64,000 nt of DNA from the NCBI RefSeq assembly GCF_030548175.1, contig NZ_JAUORX010000004.1, forward strand, positions 124,001 through 188,000, in the 5' to 3' direction. Below, in pieces: positions 6,903-15,914 of this stretch; within the stretch, counting starts at the first letter, position 1; the number at the start of each line of letters is the position of its first letter. The notes beneath the pieces are model-generated. The model was not told the origin of the DNA. It saw nothing but the letters and a program-made list of their open reading frames with translations, and searched no databases. Origin of the DNA: Cognatishimia sp. 1_MG-2023 (GTDB lineage: Bacteria; Pseudomonadota; Alphaproteobacteria; Rhodobacterales; Rhodobacteraceae). The translations under genes were made by a program, and so were the position numbers.

Positions 6903-9163
6903 CGCTCAAAACTGCACTCATGGCTGCATGCGTGGCACTATTAACGACCGGCGCTTCTGCAAAAACGCTGACCCTAACGGCGGGTGACCACAAAGATTTC
7001 ACCAGAATCGTGGTCCCGCTGCCTACTCCAAATGCAAAATGGACGTTATCCGAAACAAACCAAGGCTATTCTTTGTTCATGCCTGGCGAAAATATCCAAT
7101 TTGACCAGTCAAATATCTTCCGCAAAATTTCGCGCGAACGGCTATCTACTGTTCAAAATGGCAAAAGCGGTCAATTGGTATTCGGCCTAGGCTGCAACTG
7201 TGAAATTTCTAGCTTCCTATGGCAGGACCGGTTCCTAATTTTGGATATTAGAGAATCCCGTGAAAAGCCTCGCCAAGCAAAGGCACAAAACCCCTTTCGA
7301 ATTACTGTGCAACCTCAGCAATCGCTAGAAATTACAGGCCTTTACTCTGGTGGAATTGAAGTTGAGCAACCAGAATTCCGGTTACCCCTGGCGGCAAAGC
7401 CGGGACCTGCCACAGGTTCATTGGAATTCACCAATTCACTGCAAAGAAAGAACTTAAAATCAGAAAAAACCGCCCTTTTAAACGGGGTATTAAAAGCAAC
7501 TTCTCATGGTTTGCTTACGCCACAGAAAATTCCGGCTGAACAACGCAAAACTGATGTAGCACAAACCACGGTTTCTGCTGAAAAGTCAGCCAAGTCTAGG
7601 TCAGATCCATTGAAAAACCTGAGCGTTCGCAATGTCGTAGATCAAGAATTTGAAACAGCCCGTGCGCACCTAAGTGCACAACCTGCGCGCCAGTGTATTT
7701 CAGATAGCAGGCTAAATATTGCAAATTGGTCAAATGGCGATCCTTTCGAATTGCAAATCGCTGGCGCGCGCATGAAACTGGTCGACGACCTTCAAGAGCC
7801 AAGCCCAAACGCCGTCGTGTCATTGGCAAAAACCTACATTCACTTCGGTTTTGGCGCCGAAGCCGTGGCAGCATTATCCATACTGGAACCTCCGGTTTTG
7901 GATAGCGAGGCGTTATCCGTCATTGCCAGAACGATCGACGGCTATGAAACATTTGGCCAAAATCCATTAATCGGCATGCAAGAATGCGCCACAGCTGCTG
8001 CGATGTGGGCCTTGTTATCCAGTCCGAGTGGCCCAACCAATATAAACGTGAACACAAACGCAGTGTTAACCGCATTTCTCGACCTGCCTATCGAGCTTCG
8101 GAATACAATCGCAGGACCGTTAAGCCAAAAGCTAATTGCCGCGAATGAAGAAGCAACAGCGCGACAAGTTCTACATATGAATAACCAATATGGTGCAGAA
8201 CCCAGCGCCGAAACTGACCTCGCGCAGGCTGAAATTGAGTTAACAGCAGGAGAGTTCGAAGCCGCAGAGCCCATTTTGCAAGACATCGCATCGCAATCGT
8301 CCGGCTCCTCACCAACGGCATTGGCTCATTTGATAACCACCCAGTTCGAAAATGGCACGGTGATTGACCCAGAACTCGCCGCCATTGCCGATGCCTTTAG
8401 CATTGAATACCGTGATCTAGAGGAAGGGCCGTCTATCCGGCATGCCCATATTCTCGCACGCGCATCCAATCAGGAATACTTCAAATCATTTCAATCGCTT
8501 ACAGAGTCTCGCGATCTTGATGACGCAGAACTTTGGACAGATGCCTTACAAAAGATCACGCTACATACGACGCAAAATAGTACCAACGAAACATTCTTAC
8601 GCATTGCTTTGAACGAGTTAAGCGACAAGCGCAGCTATCTAAATCCAGAAACGGTTAACGCGGTCGCGCAACGGCTTCACCTTTTAGGTCTGTATGAAGA
8701 GGCCGCAAATTTTGCAGCCCTCGGGGCCGAAGGTGCAATTGGCCGGGATCGCCGATTGCTACGCGCAAACATCAGCTTAGCGGCCGGAAACCCCAAACAA
8801 GCAGAGGCACATCTGCTAGGACTTAGCGGCGAAGACGTCGATGAATTGCGCGCCCAGGCTCGGTTGGCGGCGGGTGATCTTTCAAAAGCGCAGGATATTT
8901 ATGCCTCGTTAGGAGCAACAGATGCCGCGGACAAATTGGCGTGGCGCAATGGGGATTGGCCCGGATTGCAACATGCAGAGCAACCGCTTTACCAAAAAAT
9001 CGCAAATCTTATGCTGGCAGATACCTTTGCTTCAGATAATAGCGCTGCCCCAACTCTGGCTGAAAACCGCGCTCTGTTAAAAACAAGCGAAGACACACGC
9101 CGAAATCTAGATGAGATCTTGCAGGGCTTTCAATTTGCCTCAGCGCTTCGTCAAGAAAACTAG
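6899..9163 (+). CDS. Large secreted TPR-type protein of the motor operon
   Basis: The 754-residue protein begins with a Sec signal peptide (1-21, ending GASA), so it should be periplasmic. I chose the ATG at 6899 because it overlaps the motA stop as ATGA and starts the signal peptide; an upstream in-frame start would add 20 residues inside motA. Residues about 20-270 are unannotated beta-rich and low-complexity sequence. From about 300 to the end the sequence has repeated helical pairs with A/L/Y spacing like tetratricopeptide repeats (for example LAQAEIELTAGEFEAAEPIL and LRAQARLAAGDLSKAQDIY). It has two cysteines in GLGCNCEIS. Conserved place between motA and the transglycosylase suggests an envelope role in motor assembly, but no function is known to me. 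Confidence 0.7.
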   Translation: MTLKTALMAACVALLTTGASAKTLTLTAGDHKDFTRIVVPLPTPNAKWTLSETNQGYSLFMPGENIQFDQSNIFRKISRERLSTVQNGKSGQLVFGLGCNCEISSFLWQDRFLILDIRESREKPRQAKAQNPFRITVQPQQSLEITGLYSGGIEVEQPEFRLPLAAKPGPATGSLEFTNSLQRKNLKSEKTALLNGVLKATSHGLLTPQKIPAEQRKTDVAQTTVSAEKSAKSRSDPLKNLSVRNVVDQEFETARAHLSAQPARQCISDSRLNIANWSNGDPFELQIAGARMKLVDDLQEPSPNAVVSLAKTYIHFGFGAEAVAALSILEPPVLDSEALSVIARTIDGYETFGQNPLIGMQECATAAAMWALLSSPSGPTNINVNTNAVLTAFLDLPIELRNTIAGPLSQKLIAANEEATARQVLHMNNQYGAEPSAETDLAQAEIELTAGEFEAAEPILQDIASQSSGSSPTALAHLITTQFENGTVIDPELAAIADAFSIEYRDLEEGPSIRHAHILARASNQEYFKSFQSLTESRDLDDAELWTDALQKITLHTTQNSTNETFLRIALNELSDKRSYLNPETVNAVAQRLHLLGLYEEAANFAALGAEGAIGRDRRLLRANISLAAGNPKQAEAHLLGLSGEDVDELRAQARLAAGDLSKAQDIYASLGATDAADKLAWRNGDWPGLQHAEQPLYQKIANLMLADTFASDNSAAPTLAENRALLKTSEDTRRNLDEILQGFQFASALRQEN

Positions 9164-9242
9164 AATTTAGCAATAACAGTTACGAATTCGAAAGGGTTTC
9201 ACACCAAAGATGAACGCATCAGCAGAAAGCCGATGACGCATT

Positions 9243-9920
9243 ATGAAATTCTTTCGCCTTACTTTTAGCTTCGTGATTTGGATCACACTTTCCGTCAGCG
9301 GCGCAGCGACAAGTACCGATACATCCGAAATTTGCGATCAATCAGCCCGAACAGCAGCGCGCGAAACTGATGTACCGGTCAAAGTATTGTTAGCCATCAC
9401 ACGGGTCGAAACAGGCCGCACACAGAACAACGTTCTGCGTCCCTGGCCCTGGACCGTAAACATGGAGGGCAAGGGTGTATGGTTTGCCGACAGGCAAAAG
9501 GCACTGGAATACACCCGCACGCATTTTCAAAACGGCGCACGCAGTTTCGATATGGGGTGTTTTCAAATCAATTATCGCTGGCATCACACTGCGTTTTCTT
9601 CGCTCGAGAATATGTTCGATCCCTATGCAAATGCGATCTACGCCGCGAATTTCCTAAAGTCTCTTTACCAAGAAACCGGAAATTGGTCCGAAGCGGCCGG
9701 TGCCTACCATTCGCGCACTCCAAGTTTCGCCAAGAAATACTCTGCAAGATTCGAACAGGTCTTAGCAAACGTCAAAATCCCAAAGGCCCAGCCAGCAATC
9801 AAAACAACCAAAGTTCGCTTAAATAACTTCCCACTTCTACAGGGACAGACACAACCATCTGCATTGGGCTCGCTCATGCCAACGCAAAGCAATGCGGCCA
9901 CGCCGTTTTGGAAAGGGTGA
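9243..9920 (+). CDS. Flagellar-cluster lytic transglycosylase (SLT domain)
   Basis: The 225-residue protein has a signal peptide (about 1-21) and one SLT goose-lysozyme-like domain. The catalytic glutamate is read in AITRVETGR. The helper motifs are FDMGCFQINYRWH and AANFLKSLYQETGNWSEAAGAYHSRTP. Lytic transglycosylases cut glycan strands so that the rod can pass the cell wall. In Rhodobacter sphaeroides SltF does this, and a similar role is inferred here from the position between motor and export genes. The C-terminal 40 residues after ARFEQVLANVK are a low-complexity tail. Confidence 0.85.
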   Translation: MKFFRLTFSFVIWITLSVSGAATSTDTSEICDQSARTAARETDVPVKVLLAITRVETGRTQNNVLRPWPWTVNMEGKGVWFADRQKALEYTRTHFQNGARSFDMGCFQINYRWHHTAFSSLENMFDPYANAIYAANFLKSLYQETGNWSEAAGAYHSRTPSFAKKYSARFEQVLANVKIPKAQPAIKTTKVRLNNFPLLQGQTQPSALGSLMPTQSNAATPFWKG

Positions 9921-9922
9921 CA

Positions 9923-12010
9923 ATGGACATCGCGCAATCCACCAATCGCCTAAATCCCACAATTCTGCTGGCGCTCGCCCTGATGGCAATCATCGTTATG
10001 ATGATTTTACCGATGCCCGCGTGGATACTGGACGTAGGATTGGCCGCCTCTTTCGCATTGGCCATTCTCATTTTCACGATTACACTTTTTATTGAAAAAC
10101 CCGTCGATTTTTCATCATTTCCAACCGTGCTTTTAGCAGCCCTCATGCTGCGACTGTCGCTTAATATCTCATCAACAAAGTTGATCATCGGCCAGGGCCA
10201 TACAGGCACGCAAGCGGCCGGCCACGTTATCGAAGGCTTCGCCAACTTCGTCATGAGCGGCAGCGTCTTTCTGGGCCTTGTCGTATTTTGCGTCCTACTC
10301 ATCGTTAACTTCATGGTCATCACCAAAGGCGCCGCCCGCATGGCCGAAGTGGGCGCACGCTTTGCCCTAGATGGTATGCCCGGCAAACAAATGGCAATCG
10401 ACAGCGATGTCTCAGCCGGGGCAATTGACCACAACGAAGCACGTCGTCGACGCGAAGCTGATCAAATGGAAACAACATTTTTCGGCTCGCTTGATGGTGC
10501 TTCGAAATTTGTAAAAGGCGACGCAGTGGCGGGCCTGCTCATCACACTTTTGAACTTGGTGATGGGGTTGTGCATGGGGCTCTTTGTGCACGGCATGCCT
10601 GCTCAGCAAGCTTTTGAAACATACGCGATTTTAACGGTTGGCGATGGCTTGGTTACACAAATCCCCGCCGTCATCATTTCCATCGCATCCGCTTTACTAC
10701 TCGCCCGCGGCGGCGCTAAAGGCGCAACAGACCTGACCCTCGTGACCCAACTCGGTGGACACCCGGCCGCGCTTTCAACGGTTGCCGTTTTGATGATCGG
10801 CTTCGCAATGGTACCCGGCCTCCCCTTCTTGCCCTTTAGCGTCGGTGGCCTGGCACTTGGGGCAATCGCCTATCACATTTACCAAAAACGCAAACACGCA
10901 CAGCAACAGGGCGCGCCAGTCGAGACGCCCGTTCTCAATGATAACACCATGGGTGATGTGCTCGCCCTTGACGACATTCACCTAGAATTTGCACCTGATT
11001 TGATCGACCTTGTGGTTGATCCCGGCACCGGATTAGACGCGCGCATCACCAGCATGCGGAATCATGTCGCCACCACATTCGGTTTAATCCTTCCTGAAAT
11101 CCGGCTAACCGACAATCACAGCCTATCCAGCGGCACCTACACCATTCGCATCCAAGGCGTTGAACAAACCCGCGCGCAACTATTCCGCAACAGGGTCCTG
11201 GCCCTGCTACCCGACGGCGACATCGACCTGCCCGATGGCACCGATGTCAAAGAACCGGTCTACGGTGCACAGGCGCGTTGGATCGATCAAGCCCACCAAG
11301 AAAAAGTCGTGCTATCGGGCATCACCGTTGTCACTTCTGCCGAGGTTCTCGCAACGCATTTGCTAGAGGTCATCAAACAAAATTTCGCACGTTTGCTAAC
11401 GCTCAAGTCCCTGCAAACTCTACTCGACGAAATGACAACCTTAACCGATGCACGACGTGCCGCCGCCAACAGAAAGCTGTTGGACGAGCTGGTGCCAGAC
11501 AAAATCACCATCGAACTATTACATCGCATTCTACGCATGTTGCTCGAAGAACAAGTCTCTATCCGAAACCTCCCGCTGATCATGGAAGCCATCGTCGAAG
11601 CACGCCAGCCTCACGCCCGCCCCGAGGCGATTTGTGAACACGTGCGTCAAAGACTGGGCTTTCAACTGGTTGCGGAAATGCGCCGGGATGACGGAACCAT
11701 CCCATTGGTACAACTCGTGCCAGAATGGGAAGAGAACTTTTCCAACTACGAACTGGAAAACGATGCGGGCGCAGTTGACGTCGCCCTGCCACCAGACCTG
11801 TTCCATGGCCTTGCCAGTGCATTGGCAAAATGCCTCTCTGACCTAAGCGACAAAGGCATCGTTCCCGCTGTCGTCACGCCAAGCCGACGCCGCCGTTTCA
11901 TCCGCTCCGTCATGTCCGCCAAAGGTATTTCAAACCCGGTTTTGTCTTTCGAGGAAATCGGCCTAGAGGCCCGGCCAGCCCTTGTTGGTGTGGTTAAGGT
12001 TCATGAATGA
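9923..12010 (+). CDS. flhA: Flagellar export protein FlhA
   Basis: FlhA forms the nonameric ring of the flagellar export gate and receives chaperone-substrate complexes. The 695-residue product has the eight-TM N-terminal half (about 1-315), including the highly conserved FHIPEP-type cytoplasmic loop (GARFALDGMPGKQMAIDSD) and MEASKFV-like stretch, then a linker and the four-subdomain cytosolic domain. The ATG at 9923 has GGAAAGGG upstream; a TTG at 9908 in the same frame overlaps the preceding gene and is less likely. It overlaps fliR by 8 bases at its end. Confidence 0.97.
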   Translation: MDIAQSTNRLNPTILLALALMAIIVMMILPMPAWILDVGLAASFALAILIFTITLFIEKPVDFSSFPTVLLAALMLRLSLNISSTKLIIGQGHTGTQAAGHVIEGFANFVMSGSVFLGLVVFCVLLIVNFMVITKGAARMAEVGARFALDGMPGKQMAIDSDVSAGAIDHNEARRRREADQMETTFFGSLDGASKFVKGDAVAGLLITLLNLVMGLCMGLFVHGMPAQQAFETYAILTVGDGLVTQIPAVIISIASALLLARGGAKGATDLTLVTQLGGHPAALSTVAVLMIGFAMVPGLPFLPFSVGGLALGAIAYHIYQKRKHAQQQGAPVETPVLNDNTMGDVLALDDIHLEFAPDLIDLVVDPGTGLDARITSMRNHVATTFGLILPEIRLTDNHSLSSGTYTIRIQGVEQTRAQLFRNRVLALLPDGDIDLPDGTDVKEPVYGAQARWIDQAHQEKVVLSGITVVTSAEVLATHLLEVIKQNFARLLTLKSLQTLLDEMTTLTDARRAAANRKLLDELVPDKITIELLHRILRMLLEEQVSIRNLPLIMEAIVEARQPHARPEAICEHVRQRLGFQLVAEMRRDDGTIPLVQLVPEWEENFSNYELENDAGAVDVALPPDLFHGLASALAKCLSDLSDKGIVPAVVTPSRRRRFIRSVMSAKGISNPVLSFEEIGLEARPALVGVVKVHE

Positions 12011-12752
12011 GGCGGCGCAAATCTGGGCGGATCTCCAGCTCCAATTTTGGGGTGCGGCTACCGTTTTCTATCGCATAGGCGCGGCGGTTTCGATGCTTCC
12101 GGGATTCGGCGAATCCAGCTTGTCGGTGCGCCTAAAGCTTTTGCTCGGAATTGCATTAACCATAGTTATCACGCCAACGCTTGGTACCACGGCACGCGTT
12201 GAACCTTCTATCTGGTTCATCTTTTCAGAAACGGCAATTGGTTTGATGTTTGGCATCGGCGTACGCCTATTTGTCTACACCCTGCAAACGGCCGGCGCGA
12301 TTGCGGCCAACACCACGTCCTTGGCGCAACTGTTCAGCCAAGGGCAAGAAACACAGCTACCAATCATTTCACACACATTGCACTGGGCTGGTCTTGCGTT
12401 GATTTTCCACGCTGGCGTCCACCTCACCTTTATCGGTTATCTGATTTCTAGCTACGCGCTCTTCCCAATCGGCGAACTGCCCCTTGCCGCTGACACAAGC
12501 GCTTGGGGAATCAAACAAATCTCTCACAGCTTTGCACTAGCGCTGCAACTGGCCCTACCCTTTGTGGCCATCTCAATGCTCTACAATCTAGTTCTTGGTG
12601 TCATAAACCGCGCCATGCCACAGCTCATGGTCGCGCTCGTCGGCGCACCGTTCATCACCGGGGCAAGCCTTGTCCTGTTGGCAATTTCCTCCCCATATTT
12701 ACTAGGCATTTGGCTGTCTGCACTCACCAATTACCTAGCATCCCCCATGTAG
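12003..12752 (+). CDS. fliR: Flagellar export gate protein FliR
   Basis: FliR joins FliP and FliQ in the export gate. The 249-residue product has about six hydrophobic segments and the family features RIGAAVSMLPGFGESSLSVRLKLLLGI and the PFVAISMLYNLVLGVINRAMPQLM stretch. The ATG at 12003 sits inside the flhA stop region (ATGAATGA) with AAGG upstream, so it is coupled to flhA. Confidence 0.95.
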   Translation: MNEAAQIWADLQLQFWGAATVFYRIGAAVSMLPGFGESSLSVRLKLLLGIALTIVITPTLGTTARVEPSIWFIFSETAIGLMFGIGVRLFVYTLQTAGAIAANTTSLAQLFSQGQETQLPIISHTLHWAGLALIFHAGVHLTFIGYLISSYALFPIGELPLAADTSAWGIKQISHSFALALQLALPFVAISMLYNLVLGVINRAMPQLMVALVGAPFITGASLVLLAISSPYLLGIWLSALTNYLASPM

Positions 12753-12761
12753 AGCCCCGTC

Positions 12762-13847
12762 ATGAGCCAAGACGAACCAGGTGGAGAAAAGCCACACGAA
12801 CCCAGCCCGCGAAAACTGCAAAAAGCCCGCGAAAAGGGCGAGTTCGTCCGCTCCCCGGATCTGAACGTTGCGGCGTCTTACCTTGGGTTTCTTGTGGTCG
12901 TAACGGCACTTGGCCCCCAAGCGATTTCGTCCCTTGGTTCCATCCTAACCGGCTACTTGGCCAACGCCGATCAACTGGCGGCAAACAACTTTGTCCTCCA
13001 CAACAAAACGATGTTCCTGCAAATCATACCGCCACTCAGCACCGCCGTATCCCCCTGGTTTCTCGGTCCGTTTTTTGCAGTTTTACTGTCCATAATTGGC
13101 CAACGGGCGTTTGTCGTCACACCATCCAAACTCAAAATGCGAGCATCACGAATAAACCCCATCTCGAATGCCAAAAACAAATACGGCCGCACGGGGATAT
13201 TCGAATTCGCAAAAAGCTCCTCAAAACTTCTGATTTATTGCATCTGCCTTGCTGGTATTTTGGCTTCCAGCCTACCCATGATCCTGACGGCCCAACAATT
13301 AAGCGGGCGCATCGGAATTCCAATCATCATGGGGTTGAACATTCACTTACTCACCGTTGTGGCCTGTGTCGCGATTATGATCGGTGTGGTGGATTATATG
13401 TGGCAATACTTTGAACACCACAGGCGCCAGCGCATGACGCGCAAGGAACTGACAGACGAAGCCAAAGAAGCCGAAGGCGACCCGCATTTCAAACAAAAAC
13501 GCCGCCAAAGGGCGCAGGAAATCGCCTCACGCCACATGTTGGCCGACGTTGCAAAAGCCGATGTGATTGTGGTGAACCCAACCCATTTCGCCGTGGCGCT
13601 AAAATGGGACCGCAATAAAAAAGAAGCCCCCCGTTGCGTGGCCAAAGGCACCGACGAAGTCGCTGGGCGCATCCGCGAATTGGCGCAGGAAAATGGTGTA
13701 CCCATCCATTCAGATCCGCCAACCGCACGCGCGCTCTTTGCCGAAATCAAGATCGGCGACCAAATCGCGCTTCGCCATTTCGAAGCCGTCGCAGCGGCGA
13801 TCCGCTTCGCCGATTCCATGCGCAGCAAACGGTGGCGGACCTCATGA
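12762..13847 (+). CDS. flhB: Flagellar export switch protein FlhB
   Basis: FlhB switches export from rod/hook to filament substrates by autocleavage. The 361 aa contain the N-terminal motif PHEPSPRKLQKAREKGEFVRS, four TM segments to about 215, and the C-terminal cytosolic domain with the self-cleaving NPTH at residues 272-275 (VVNPTHFAVALKW). It starts 9 bases after fliR and ends in ATGA with the next gene. Confidence 0.97.
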   Translation: MSQDEPGGEKPHEPSPRKLQKAREKGEFVRSPDLNVAASYLGFLVVVTALGPQAISSLGSILTGYLANADQLAANNFVLHNKTMFLQIIPPLSTAVSPWFLGPFFAVLLSIIGQRAFVVTPSKLKMRASRINPISNAKNKYGRTGIFEFAKSSSKLLIYCICLAGILASSLPMILTAQQLSGRIGIPIIMGLNIHLLTVVACVAIMIGVVDYMWQYFEHHRRQRMTRKELTDEAKEAEGDPHFKQKRRQRAQEIASRHMLADVAKADVIVVNPTHFAVALKWDRNKKEAPRCVAKGTDEVAGRIRELAQENGVPIHSDPPTARALFAEIKIGDQIALRHFEAVAAAIRFADSMRSKRWRTS

Positions 13848-14227
13848 AGCAGGACGCATTCGCACGGTTACAACAGGTCGCCACCCTGAAATACCAACGG
13901 GATCAACGAAGCTTTGCAGAACAAGCCCAACGCGAAACCGACTTGCGGCTAAAGATCAAACAGCTAAACGATCACGAAAAATCCACCAACTTAACTGTTC
14001 CGGCCATTGATCCATTTGCACGCAGCGGCGCGATCTTGCCCTGGCAATCCTGGGTCGCAAAATCACGAAACCAGCTAAACATTGAACTGGCACAAGTCTT
14101 GGCCCGCAAAGAATCCCTGCGCGGTGCATTGCAAAAAAGCTTTGGGCAAAAAGAAGCACTCGCCGCCCTGAAACGGAAAGAGGCCGCTGCCAGAAAACGG
14201 CAAGCGGCCTCTCGGTTGCTAGGCTAA
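13844..14227 (+). CDS. FliJ-like coiled-coil protein of the export system
   Basis: The 127-residue protein is almost entirely helical and rich in K, Q, R and A, with two coiled-coil arms (about 1-50 and 75-125) around a proline-containing middle. This is the layout of FliJ, the coiled coil in the FliI ring. There is no other fliJ candidate beside fliI in this window. The start is set by the ATGA overlap with flhB. Similarity is too low to be sure by eye. Confidence 0.5.
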   Translation: MKQDAFARLQQVATLKYQRDQRSFAEQAQRETDLRLKIKQLNDHEKSTNLTVPAIDPFARSGAILPWQSWVAKSRNQLNIELAQVLARKESLRGALQKSFGQKEALAALKRKEAAARKRQAASRLLG

Positions 14228-14236
14228 CGGCGCTTA

Positions 14237-14740
14237 TTAAACGTCTTGCCGCGCAATATCCAAAATCAAAATATCCGTCACAACGTCGCCCATAATCGTC
14301 TGCCCGACATCCATCAGCGACCGCCGCAAGCGATCCAATATTTGCGTATCCGTAAAGGCACCACTGAACCCACCTAGATTGGCATGATCAAACATCACCT
14401 GTAAAAACGCGTCCCGCAATTTCGGTTCACGATTAAACACCGCTTCTTTCTGGCCCGCGACCACTTCAAGGCTCAGAGAAACCACAACCAAGGACGCCAC
14501 CACCTCATCTTCGACTACGGGTATGACAAATTGATTGTTCATTTTGACAAATTCTTTGGTCGCAATGTCTTCGGGCGTCTCTTCCTCTTCCGGCTTATGC
14601 GCAACTTTGGTTTCGGCCCCCTCTTCGTCCCCACAGGGATGAATGCTGACCTCCTCCACCGGTTTTTGCGTCATCAGCCCCGCGCCGACGCCAGCGCCAA
14701 CACCGACAAATAATAAAATTAAAGGCAACAAAAGCTTCAT
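14237..14740 (-). CDS. Second FliL-like flagellar protein
   Basis: The 167-residue protein has an N-terminal signal-anchor (KLLLPLILLFVGVGAGVGAG), an acidic stretch (EDIATKEFVKMNNQ) and a C-terminal domain with the FliL pattern (NQFVIPVVEDEVVASLVVVSLSLEV and LRDAFLQVMFDHANLGGF). It is the last gene of the flgB-to-flgH block, 9 bases after flgH. Roseobacter clusters often carry this second FliL-family gene next to flgH. It may act at the outer rings or the stator; that is inference. Confidence 0.75.
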   Translation of the reverse strand: MKLLLPLILLFVGVGAGVGAGLMTQKPVEEVSIHPCGDEEGAETKVAHKPEEEETPEDIATKEFVKMNNQFVIPVVEDEVVASLVVVSLSLEVVAGQKEAVFNREPKLRDAFLQVMFDHANLGGFSGAFTDTQILDRLRRSLMDVGQTIMGDVVTDILILDIARQDV

Positions 14741-14749
14741 GACAACCTC

Positions 14750-15481
14750 TTAAAATGGAAGAATTCTATCTAAAACCTGCAAGCCAACACGCGGCTGCTG
14801 CATATCCGAAATATGCCCACGGCCCCCATACGACACCCGCGCAGACGCAATCTTGTCATAGGTAATCTCGTTCCGGCGCGAGATGTCTTCAGGCCGCACA
14901 AAACCGCTAACCACCAATTCGCGCAGCTCATTGTTCACGCGCACTTCTTGCAATCCAGAGATCGAAAGCACCCCGTTTGGCAAAACCTCTACCACAGTCG
15001 CAGCCACACGCAGCGCCAGCTTTTCCTTACGCGACACAGATCCATCGCCTTGGCTCGCGCTGGACGAGGTCAACCCAACCGCTTCGTCCATACTGGCACC
15101 TTCGGGCAGCTTGCGATCTATCCGTTGCGGAATGCCAAACAGTTGCGGAACCGACAGGTTTTCTGACCCACTCCTGCTACGAGAACTGGCATTTGAAATC
15201 TCGGCCTTTTCATCAATTTCGATGACAACCGTCAGAATATCGCCACGCCCCATAGCCCGACGATCCCCCAGCAACGAAGACCGCTGCTTGCTCCACAACG
15301 AGGCATTATCGCGATAGCTATGCTTAACCGTTTCGCGCGGCAGCCCGGGGGACAGCATCGCGCGATGCTCTGTCGTCTGAATGCTTTCCGAAAACGGCGG
15401 CGCACGTCCAATGTGGTGGTCATCCGCACAACCCATCAACACAACGGCCAACCCCACGATCATTAACCTTAATCGTTGCAT
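14750..15481 (-). CDS. flgH: Flagellar L-ring protein FlgH
   Basis: FlgH is the outer-membrane lipoprotein ring of the basal body. The 243 aa start with a lipoprotein signal and a lipobox LMGC with the lipidated cysteine at 18. The family motifs follow: SLWSKQRSSLLGDRRAMGRGDILTVVIEIDEKAEISNASS and NGVLSISGLQEVRVNNELRELVVSGFVRPEDI near the C-terminus, ending YGGRGHISDMQQPRVGLQVLDRILPF. A short gap separates it from flgA upstream. Confidence 0.96.
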   Translation of the reverse strand: MQRLRLMIVGLAVVLMGCADDHHIGRAPPFSESIQTTEHRAMLSPGLPRETVKHSYRDNASLWSKQRSSLLGDRRAMGRGDILTVVIEIDEKAEISNASSRSRSGSENLSVPQLFGIPQRIDRKLPEGASMDEAVGLTSSSASQGDGSVSRKEKLALRVAATVVEVLPNGVLSISGLQEVRVNNELRELVVSGFVRPEDISRRNEITYDKIASARVSYGGRGHISDMQQPRVGLQVLDRILPF

Positions 15482-15491
15482 ACCGGCCTCC

Positions 15492-15914
15492 TCAATGTTG
15501 CACCAAAATGCTGCGGTCAGGCCGAACCGTGCCCACCACAGTGGATCGCGACGACAGGTTCATCACCCGCAACACCTCGCCCACAGCACCGCGCCCCATC
15601 GCGCGCCCATCGGTTAAAATCTCTAGCCCTGCGCTTTGGTAAATCAGCTGCACAACCTGATTGCGTTCAATCACGGCAGGGGCACCAATATCCTCTGCGC
15701 GAATGGCGCGCCCCGGATACAAAGCCACGCGCGCCTCCATGCCGACGACGTCTGACAAGGCCGACAGGCCACCCCGCAAATCCTTTTTCACCACAGCCAC
15801 CATGTCTTCGGTGATAACGCTGCGCGGGCGAATGGCAGAGGTTGGCACCACACTTTCGGCGGATACAGCGCCAGCCATCAGCATCCAAATTATCGTGATA
15901 ATACCCCGCATCAC
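15492..15914 (-). CDS. flgA: P-ring assembly chaperone FlgA
   Basis: FlgA is the periplasmic chaperone needed to assemble FlgI. The 140-residue form has a signal peptide (1-19, ending VSA) and one SAF/ChapFlgA domain: ITEDMVAVVKKDLRGGLSAL, GMEARVALYPGRAIRAEDI and the C-terminal GAVGEVLRVMNLSSRSTVVGTV. It is shorter than the enterobacterial form, which is usual in this group. Its start overlaps the flgG stop as ATGA. Confidence 0.92.
   Translation of the reverse strand: MMRGIITIIWMLMAGAVSAESVVPTSAIRPRSVITEDMVAVVKKDLRGGLSALSDVVGMEARVALYPGRAIRAEDIGAPAVIERNQVVQLIYQSAGLEILTDGRAMGRGAVGEVLRVMNLSSRSTVVGTVRPDRSILVQH

Noticed and set aside
12503-13414. A 303-codon plus-strand frame over fliR and flhB
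   Set aside because: It overlaps two certain genes in another frame; the protein is His/Pro/Arg-rich and not like any family.
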